In this document: piece by piece, positions 7,159-12,691 of the stretch
Position numbering within the stretch: position 1 is the stretch's first letter
Layout of the letters: each line of letters starts with the position of its first letter
NCBI GenBank assembly: GCA_025997275.1
Contig: BNUJ01000040.1
Span: 1 to 12,691 of the forward strand
Reading direction: 5' to 3'
DNA: 12,691 nucleotides
From: Deferribacterales bacterium
Lineage (GTDB): Bacteria > Chrysiogenota > Deferribacteres > Deferribacterales > JAISNW01
Notes under the pieces: generated by a model
Told to the model about the DNA's origin: nothing
The model's input: only the letters and a program-made list of their open reading frames with translations
The model's database searches: none
Program-made: the position numbers and the translations under genes

Positions 7159-9399
7159 CTATTCTTTATAGAATATCCAACTATCGCCACCTATAAACGG
7201 CACTCGTTTTGTATAGCCGTGACGTTGTATAACATCAGACATAGTCTGAATATCACTAATGGTTGCAATCCCTGAAGACAAGAGCCATTCATAAGCTGGA
7301 ATATAAAAGATTACCTGCTTATCATCGCGAATATCGTTCAGTGCTTTAATCAACGCCTGCTCATCACCAGGGGGAATAGCGATTGCTTCTCGCAAATGCC
7401 TAAATAAAATTGGGCGATTTACACAATAAACTGCAATGACAGGCACATTTCTATATGGTTCGGCAAATGCCGCATAATCAAACGTATGAATAAGTTCACT
7501 CTCCCCATCCATATAGATATTGCTACTTTTCCAGCAAATCAATGTCAATATCAAGACAATAGTAGTCAATATTGCCTGTCGTATTTTTATTCTACTAATA
7601 GCAAAAGAAACTAATTCTTTTGAAACAAGAACTAATAATAAAACCACCGCGGGCATACATGGATAGTAATGTCTTAAAGCGAGAAATATTTCTGGCATAT
7701 ATTTAGCATCTACAAGCAAAACAACGGATAAGCCTAATGTAATTGTAATACACTTTAGCGCGACATCTTTTTTATTATTGCTTCGGCAAAAACCATTATG
7801 GTAAATAGATATGCTAGCTAGCGCCGCAATAGTCAATATCCACCAATATAGTGTTCCTCCAAACAAGCCCGAATTAATGTCTGCTATCATTTTTATTAGC
7901 ACTCTAGCAGTCTCGCCAATATCCCTACTAGCGCGCCAATTGGTGCCAGCAACCCCATAGAATACATATTGATGTGCAATAAAGCTAAATATCAAAGCTA
8001 TAGCACATTTAGTAATATCCTTAAAGCGTTTCTGCCGAGCTAAACTTATGAGTGGTATAACGGCTATGCCTGTCAGCCATGGAGCAAAATAGTAGTATGC
8101 ATCAAAACCCAAGAAAAAGACTATGGCTAACAAAATATAAAACTTTCCTGAAAGTTTGGACTTGTCAAGCATATCTAATGCCATATACAGCAGTAACGTA
8201 AAAAAGAATGTGGCCATTGTAAATGAACGACCAGATATAACAGTGTGTACAGCTGCACTACTAAAGCCATAAAATATTAGTGGCAACAGAGCCGTTCTGC
8301 CAGACAAGAAACGCTTTGAAATGACATATAAAACAAGGCAGGTGGCTATGTAATAGGGTATGTTTAACATTGTGCCAAACCACAGGCTAAACCTATCCAT
8401 AAACAGCATGGATACCAAATGAAGTTGCATATGATATGTTGGAGAATGATGCCTATCCCTCTGCCTTAATTTATTAAAATGTGACAGTCCCTCGTCGGGC
8501 TGAGCAGTCATAATCCTCTCCATATCATATGGAGAAAGCCAAGTGGGAGTGGTAGGTTCATCGTAATCTTGCTTCATACTCCCAAGAGTCCACGAGTCAC
8601 TGGGAGTGATACTAAGCGTCCCTGTGCGCTCTGAATTAGCCCAGTTAGCAGAATATAGGCTCTGGTCTTCTTCTCCTATAAAATCTTTAGCTTGCTTCTT
8701 GTAATACACCATCACAAGGAGCTGTGCCGCAATTATCAAAACTAATAAAGCCCAGTTTCTAGCGAGAAACCAGTTGTGCAACCCTTTGTAGATGCAACAC
8801 CAAACTACAAGCACTACAAAAAGTACCAGTGTAATAAACGGGGCAATAAAGCTATTTGGCAACACAGGATACTTACTCAAATATGCCCTTTCAAGCTCCA
8901 TAGAGAATCCACGCATAACATTATGTGAAAATATGTTGAACTGCGTGGAGATACCACCCTTGATTAGCTTTGATGAATTAAAGCCATCTTGGAGAAAGTT
9001 AAAAGAACGTTCCGCTTGCTTGCCTGTTCTATCAGAGTATTGCAATAACCAACCCTTTGGGTAGTGGTTAGTAGTGTTTAGTCTAGCAACGACTAATGAC
9101 AACCTAACGTAGTCTTCTGAAACTCTATCCCCTACATCAACCCTTATAGTTGCGTTGTCAGCATTACTCCTAATAACGTTCCTGTCAACACCAACTATGC
9201 TGAAGTTGTCTAAGTTCTTATATAGTTCTTTCTGTGATATCTCTAAATGTTTTTGCCATTTCAAGGGCACTGCATCTACCCTACCCACATAGATAAACGA
9301 TAAAATCATATAAATGCAAACAACAGCCACTAATGACATGAGAACAAAGAGTAGATGTCTAAACCTATTGACAAATTCTTTTAAATTGCTATATAACAC
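7159..9399 (-). CDS. Polytopic membrane protein, GT-C glycosyltransferase-like (paralogue A)
   Basis: A 746-residue protein (start GTG at 9399-9397). An in-frame TTG at 9438 would add 13 residues, but the complement of 9409-9414 is AAGGAG at 9 nt spacing from the GTG, and the rightward paralogue starts at exactly the matching GTG. Layout: membrane segment at about 16-39, then an extracytoplasmic domain of about 140 residues. A pair of segments near 186-230 follows, then a loop with the acidic GEED (about 242-245) and HHSPT, then a series of hydrophobic helices including SGRSFTMATFFF. A soluble C-terminal domain of about 100 residues ends DSWIFYKE. The acidic pair after an early helix and the many helices resemble GT-C (PMT/GT39-type) transferases that use polyprenyl-phosphate sugars. 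The N-terminal anchored domain is unusual for that fold, and I cannot name the family with certainty. It probably acts on envelope glycan (inference). No promoter like that of its paralogue is visible; a G17 tract lies 61 nt upstream of the start. Confidence 0.75.
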   Translation of the reverse strand: MLYSNLKEFVNRFRHLLFVLMSLVAVVCIYMILSFIYVGRVDAVPLKWQKHLEISQKELYKNLDNFSIVGVDRNVIRSNADNATIRVDVGDRVSEDYVRLSLVVARLNTTNHYPKGWLLQYSDRTGKQAERSFNFLQDGFNSSKLIKGGISTQFNIFSHNVMRGFSMELERAYLSKYPVLPNSFIAPFITLVLFVVLVVWCCIYKGLHNWFLARNWALLVLIIAAQLLVMVYYKKQAKDFIGEEDQSLYSANWANSERTGTLSITPSDSWTLGSMKQDYDEPTTPTWLSPYDMERIMTAQPDEGLSHFNKLRQRDRHHSPTYHMQLHLVSMLFMDRFSLWFGTMLNIPYYIATCLVLYVISKRFLSGRTALLPLIFYGFSSAAVHTVISGRSFTMATFFFTLLLYMALDMLDKSKLSGKFYILLAIVFFLGFDAYYYFAPWLTGIAVIPLISLARQKRFKDITKCAIALIFSFIAHQYVFYGVAGTNWRASRDIGETARVLIKMIADINSGLFGGTLYWWILTIAALASISIYHNGFCRSNNKKDVALKCITITLGLSVVLLVDAKYMPEIFLALRHYYPCMPAVVLLLVLVSKELVSFAISRIKIRQAILTTIVLILTLICWKSSNIYMDGESELIHTFDYAAFAEPYRNVPVIAVYCVNRPILFRHLREAIAIPPGDEQALIKALNDIRDDKQVIFYIPAYEWLLSSGIATISDIQTMSDVIQRHGYTKRVPFIGGDSWIFYKE

Positions 9400-9443
9400 T
9401 GCTCTTAACTCCTTTTTCTGCTTTCTCAATTTAACCAAGGTTA
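9136..9443 (-). repeat. Left arm of a long inverted repeat (leader and 5' coding region of paralogue A)
   Basis: This segment, read on the minus strand, aligns without gaps to 9595-9902. It covers the 44 nt leader and the first 88 codons. By hand count the coding part differs at about 41 of 264 positions (about 84% identity), with a perfect 40 bp stretch at 9173-9212 matching 9826-9865. Confidence 0.85.
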
Positions 9444-9460
9444 TTTTGAGAAAAATTTTT

Positions 9461-9477
9461 CCCCCCCCCCCCCCCCC
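9461..9477. repeat. C17/G17 homopolymer between divergent paralogues (candidate phase-variation tract)
   Basis: Seventeen consecutive C on the plus strand, directly preceded by AAAAATTTTT and followed by TTGACG. In the leftward reading it is G17 ending 61 nt before the GTG of paralogue A. That is where the rightward paralogue, in the same leader coordinates, has its -10 box. Homopolymers this long slip readily at replication, and such tracts in promoters are a known on/off device in host-associated bacteria. Exact length may be uncertain from sequencing. Confidence 0.8.
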
Positions 9478-9546
9478 TTGACGGAAACAATCTCGTTGAC
9501 GAATTAGGGTAGAATGGCTGAGGTATGGCTGTTCTTGCAGTTTTCT

Positions 9547-9575
9547 TTGACTTCTAAAAATAATCGTGCTATTAT
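9547..9575 (+). promoter_or_regulatory. Strong extended -10 sigma-70 promoter for paralogue B
   Basis: TTGACT at 9547-9552, a spacer of exactly 17 nt, and TATTAT at 9570-9575 preceded by TG-C, giving an extended -10. Transcription should begin near 9582, leaving a leader of about 57 nt with AAGGGG (9624-9629) ahead of the GTG at 9639. It lies inside the unique core between the inverted-repeat arms and points only rightwards. Confidence 0.75.
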
Positions 9576-9594
9576 AGTAAAAAACGTGTTATTT

Positions 9595-9902
9595 TAACCT
9601 TGGTTTATTTTACAAATTAGAAAAAGGGGTTAAAAGCAGTGTTTTATAGCAATTTACAGGAGTTTGTCAATAGATTTAGACATCTATTTTTTGTCGTAGT
9701 ATCATTAGTGGCTGTTGTTTGCATCTATGCACTGCTATCGTTTGTCTTTGTAGGCAGAACGGATGCAGTGCCTCTGAAATGGCAAAAACACCTAGAAATA
9801 TCACAGAAAGAACTATACAGCAACCTAGACAACTTCAGCATAGTTGGTGTTGACAGGAACGTTATCAGGAGCAATGCTGATAACGCTACTATAAAGGTTG
9901 AT
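9595..9902 (+). repeat. Right arm of the long inverted repeat (leader and 5' coding region of paralogue B)
   Basis: Mirror partner of 9136-9443, sharing the leader motif TAACCTTGGTT, the purine-rich ribosome site, the GTG and the first 88 codons without an insertion or deletion. Identity falls sharply after about position 9902. Confidence 0.85.
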
Positions 9903-11774
9903 TTAAGAGACAGAGCGTCAAACGATTATAAACGAGTGGTGCTAGTTGCCTCTGTCGTTAACGCAAGTAATTGGTATAAAAGCACGTGGGTTTCGGCTGT
10001 TGATAGCTCTGGAAAAGCAATAAGTAGAGGGTTTAGTAGGCTAAGAGATGGTTTTAATTCGTCAAGAATTATAAAGACTGGTGTTCTTAGCCAAATTACA
10101 ATAAACGTATGGAATATTGGCGGTGGTTTCTCTATGAATTTAGAACAGGCATATTTGAGCAAATACCCTGTGTTGCCTGATACTTTCATTACACCTTTTA
10201 TACTCCTGTCGCTTTTTGCGGTGCTTATTACTTGGTGTTGTCTTTATAAAGGACTTTATAGTTGGATATTTGCACGCAGTTGGGCTTTATTTATCTTAAT
10301 ACTTGTTGTTCAGCTACTTATTATGAGCTATTACAGGTGGCATAGCAATGAGTTTATAGGTGAGGAGTTTGAAACCATTATGAATGCAAATAACTCTAAC
10401 AATGGCAATTTTATCATTGCTCCGCAAGTTGATGCAGGTAACGTTTGGCATTCATCACAGGAAATGTTTGAAGCTATAACTGCACAACCTAGTGAAGGTT
10501 TATCACATCTGAATAAGTTGAGAGCTAGATTTCCATTGCATTCTCCAACTCGCTTTATACAACTTCATTTAGCCTTTATGCTATTCCCCAATACTTTTAG
10601 TTATTGGTATGGGATGGCTCTAAATGCGCTATATTATATAGGGATATGCATTCTTATGTATGTCATATCTAGGCGTTTTCTGTCTGATAGGTTAGCTCTG
10701 CTACCAATGGTGTTTTATGGTTTCAGTGCTGCGGGGCTATACACGCCGATATTTGCCCGCTCTTACACGGCAGCAACCTTTTTCTGTGTGCTTTTGATAT
10801 ATTTAGCATTGGAAATATTTACCCAGCCGAAACTGACAAAGAAAATTTATATACTATTAGCATTATCAGCGTTCCTCGGTATTGATGCGCATAGTTTTTG
10901 CGCAGTGTGGCTTGCAGGTATATCTATTGTGCCTATATACTACCTGTTTATGCAGAAACGCTTTGTTGAAATTGCTAAATGTGCAATTGCTTTAATAGTG
11001 GGGATTTCTATGTATTCAGTTTTTGTTGTTCACCCATTCCCTGCTTCAGACCGCGCAAATGCCATTGGGAGCATATCTATATATTTTAAGACATTGCCAC
11101 AATCATTGCTGACAACATTCTACTATTTGCTTGGGTGGGGCGGTATTTTGTGCTTATTGGTAATTGTTGTTGCCGTCGTATTAAGCAGGTCTGCAAAAGT
11201 GCAACAGCAAAAGACTACTGCCTTGCTATGCTTGTCCATAGCATTGGCTACATCGGTCTATCTGTTGGCTCATCATATACACACAACATCTATTGGTCTT
11301 TTTACTTGGCAAGCATTGCCACTTGCCGCACCGCTTGCATTATTGTTCACCCTGTTTCTAAATGAGCTTGTCTCCAAAAAGTTGTTTGCTGGTGTAATAT
11401 TGGTGGTTGCGTTCTTTGGTTTTCTCAGCAGGGTTGAGCCTCAGAAAATATTATTGTATTACCCAGACACTAACTATGCTGAGGTTGCTAGGACATATAG
11501 GAATGTGCCAGCTATCTGGATAGGCATTGCTGGCGGGCCTCCTCATGAAATGCCTGCCATAATAAATTTGCGTGAAGCCACATCTATGCCTCCTGATGAT
11601 GTTGCTGCCTTTAACAGAGCATTAGAGCATATAAAAGATGACGATAGTGTTATTATCTACTTTGCAATGGAGCTTGCTAGCTATAAAGACACTGTCTTAA
11701 ACATTATGCGTAGTCGTGGCTACACAGAACAAGTGCCGTTCATAGACGGCGTTAGCTGGGTATGCTCTAAATAA
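9639..11774 (+). CDS. Polytopic membrane protein, GT-C glycosyltransferase-like (paralogue B)
   Basis: A 711-residue protein starting at GTG 9639 with AAGGGG about 9 nt upstream. It shares the architecture of the leftward gene: an N-terminal membrane segment (about 16-38), an extracytoplasmic domain (about 40-180) and two helices (about 183-203 and 213-231). A loop with GEEF (E242, E243) and HSPTR (301-305) follows, then helices around 327-345, 353-370, 376-393, 402-415, 422-437 and 445-464 and further C-terminal ones. A soluble tail ends GVSWVCSK. The first 88 residues are about 86% identical to paralogue A; the rest is clearly homologous but much more diverged. The motif FARSYTAATFF resembles the conserved Arg/Tyr helix of GT-C enzymes. 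The role is inferred: transfer of a sugar from a lipid-linked donor onto an envelope glycan or protein. Alternatives are an O-antigen ligase-like or uncharacterised membrane protein. It has a near-consensus promoter. Confidence 0.75.
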   Translation: MFYSNLQEFVNRFRHLFFVVVSLVAVVCIYALLSFVFVGRTDAVPLKWQKHLEISQKELYSNLDNFSIVGVDRNVIRSNADNATIKVDLRDRASNDYKRVVLVASVVNASNWYKSTWVSAVDSSGKAISRGFSRLRDGFNSSRIIKTGVLSQITINVWNIGGGFSMNLEQAYLSKYPVLPDTFITPFILLSLFAVLITWCCLYKGLYSWIFARSWALFILILVVQLLIMSYYRWHSNEFIGEEFETIMNANNSNNGNFIIAPQVDAGNVWHSSQEMFEAITAQPSEGLSHLNKLRARFPLHSPTRFIQLHLAFMLFPNTFSYWYGMALNALYYIGICILMYVISRRFLSDRLALLPMVFYGFSAAGLYTPIFARSYTAATFFCVLLIYLALEIFTQPKLTKKIYILLALSAFLGIDAHSFCAVWLAGISIVPIYYLFMQKRFVEIAKCAIALIVGISMYSVFVVHPFPASDRANAIGSISIYFKTLPQSLLTTFYYLLGWGGILCLLVIVVAVVLSRSAKVQQQKTTALLCLSIALATSVYLLAHHIHTTSIGLFTWQALPLAAPLALLFTLFLNELVSKKLFAGVILVVAFFGFLSRVEPQKILLYYPDTNYAEVARTYRNVPAIWIGIAGGPPHEMPAIINLREATSMPPDDVAAFNRALEHIKDDDSVIIYFAMELASYKDTVLNIMRSRGYTEQVPFIDGVSWVCSK

Positions 11775-11924
11775 TTCTCCCTGAACGTTCCACAAGCCCC
11801 TTTAGGGTTAGCCGTGTTAGTAGTAGTCGTGTATAATGAGTTTGTGCTTGGGGAAGGATACGCTAGCGGCTCCGGCTGTGTCTGTGCGTCCTTGCCCGCC
11901 CAAGTCAATTCCAACTTTTTATAA
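11775..11924. other. Gap between convergent genes with no recognised element
   Basis: 150 bp between the stops of paralogue B and the AbiEii-type gene. I see only a weak CCCTTTAGGG stem near 11798 without a following T-run and a lone TATAAT at 11832 lacking a -35 partner. No RNA gene or convincing terminator is visible. Confidence 0.4.
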
Positions 11925-12691
11925 TCATTTTTTGCCATTTTTCCCGCTTTTCTTATTTATCTCGGTTTCAAGTTCGCCCAAGAATGCCAGTATATCCGAC
12001 CATTCCGGCGTGTCGCCGAAAATCATACTTTGCATTGCCTTGTAATCCCGCGCAAGCAAATCCCGATTATTTTTATTTGGCGACAGACGCAGTTCCCCAG
12101 CGGCGCATTCGTCAAATGTATGTCCCCAACCGCAGGGATAAAACTGATTTTTATGTTCTATGACTTCTTGCAATAATTCAAAATCCGCCAACGCATCGGC
12201 TTTTATCGCCGAATGCCCCATTTGATACAAATCATAGTAATGCCGCGAATACCGCTCCGGCGTATGACTGGGAATTTCCGCGTCCGTTTCCTTATCGCGC
12301 TTTGTCGCGGGGCGGTAATGTTCGCGGTGCAGAATTGTCGCCTTGTCCCAAAATGTGCGCTTGGCTTTTATCGTAGGCACTATTGCCGGCACGATACCAA
12401 GGTGCGGATATGCTTTCGCTACATACGGCATAATCTCTTTCGGCTCGTTCGGTGTTAGTGCCGAGAGTATTCCGATTTCAAGAAAAATATCCGACCGCAG
12501 ATAAACATCGTTCGCGACCTTTGGATAAATAATATGCAGGGATTTGTTATCAATGAATTTCGGTTCGTAATTTGGATTGACCTTTGCATATTCTTCGTAG
12601 GTATAGATTTTCACACCCCCGTCCAGAACCTTTGCGATTTTATCTTTCAATGTCGTGCTGATATACTGCGCGGCAATATCGGATACTTCTT
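11925..12691 (-). CDS. AbiEii/AbiGii nucleotidyltransferase toxin, C-terminal part (5' end outside window)
   Basis: About 255 codons are present and the frame stays open through the right edge (EVSDIAAQYISTT precedes the TTG at 12650), so that TTG is internal and the true start lies beyond the window. The visible part matches the later portion of AbiEii-family toxins: SDIFLEIGILSAL, then TFWDKATILHREH, the hallmark RYSRHYYDLYQM, a central EHKNQFYPCGW, then AGELRLSP and DYKAMQSMIFGDTPEW. The nucleotide-binding GSxxL motif and the catalytic acidic residues should be in the missing N-terminus. AbiEii is the nucleotidyltransferase toxin of type IV toxin-antitoxin and phage-abortive systems; its antitoxin AbiEi normally lies just upstream, here to the right of the window. 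By eye it uses more GC-rich codons (GCG, CGC, CCG) than the neighbouring membrane protein gene, consistent with acquisition by transfer. Confidence 0.85.
   Translation of the reverse strand, partial: EVSDIAAQYISTTLKDKIAKVLDGGVKIYTYEEYAKVNPNYEPKFIDNKSLHIIYPKVANDVYLRSDIFLEIGILSALTPNEPKEIMPYVAKAYPHLGIVPAIVPTIKAKRTFWDKATILHREHYRPATKRDKETDAEIPSHTPERYSRHYYDLYQMGHSAIKADALADFELLQEVIEHKNQFYPCGWGHTFDECAAGELRLSPNKNNRDLLARDYKAMQSMIFGDTPEWSDILAFLGELETEINKKSGKNGKK

Noticed and set aside
7136..7180. Bidirectional terminator between the convergent YhcH-type and GT-C-like genes
   Set aside because: Only weak 5 bp AT stems (for example ATTCT-TTAT-AGAAT) are present, without GC pairs or a clear T-run.
9400..9438. 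Upstream TTG start adding 13 residues to paralogue A
   Set aside because: The extra codons span the AAGGAG ribosome site, and paralogue B starts at the equivalent GTG.
9478..9515. Rightward promoter from TTGACG at 9478 or 9496 with TAGAAT at 9510
   Set aside because: Spacing to TAGAAT is 26 or 8 nt, and at 16-18 nt there is no acceptable -10 box.
9443..9594. CRISPR array or transposon ends around the inverted repeat
   Set aside because: There are no spaced direct repeats, transposase or target duplications; the repeat is explained by the paralogous genes themselves.
12648..12650. TTG as the start of the AbiEii-type gene
   Set aside because: The frame stays open upstream to the window edge with plausible protein sequence, and the family needs an N-terminal catalytic part.

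Overview
This is a bacterial window of fairly low GC content. It suggests a diderm (Gram-negative type) heterotroph: there is a lipoprotein with an Asp at +2, a SecG, a bactofilin beside ParB, and large envelope glycosyltransferase-like proteins. The parB-bactofilin and tpiA-secG neighbourhoods are reminiscent of Deltaproteobacteria or Deferribacterota, but the phylum is only a guess. A notable habit is non-ATG initiation: at least four genes start with TTG and two with GTG, most behind a good GGAGG-like site.

Left region (1-2225): the 5' end of an unidentified membrane-anchored protein runs leftwards off the window. It is divergent from a rightward cluster of an Lrp/AsnC-family regulator, an AroQ-type chorismate mutase and a CorC/HlyC-type CBS membrane protein. 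Two perfect TTGACA -35 boxes face away from each other between the divergent genes.

Central region (2226-7143): a promoter precedes parB, followed tightly by a bactofilin, triosephosphate isomerase (tpiA) and secG, then an orphan family-5 solute-binding lipoprotein. After a short gap come a DUF167 (YggU-like) protein and a YhcH/YjgK/YiaL-family sugar protein that overlap by ATGA. This is mostly housekeeping: chromosome segregation, cell-envelope scaffold, glycolysis, secretion and nutrient uptake.

Right region (7144-11774): the most interesting part. Two long paralogous multi-pass membrane proteins, resembling GT-C glycosyltransferases with an extra N-terminal membrane-anchored domain, are transcribed divergently. 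Their leaders and first ~88 codons form a gap-free inverted repeat of about 308 bp per arm. The ~151 bp core between the arms holds a C17 homopolymer (G17 towards the leftward gene) and a near-consensus extended -10 promoter pointing only at the rightward gene. The layout looks like a phase-variable, possibly invertible, two-gene envelope-modification switch.

Right end (11775-12691): a 150 bp gap in which I see no gene and no convincing terminator, then the C-terminal part of an AbiEii/AbiGii nucleotidyltransferase toxin on the minus strand. Its N-terminus, and any AbiEi antitoxin, lie outside the window.
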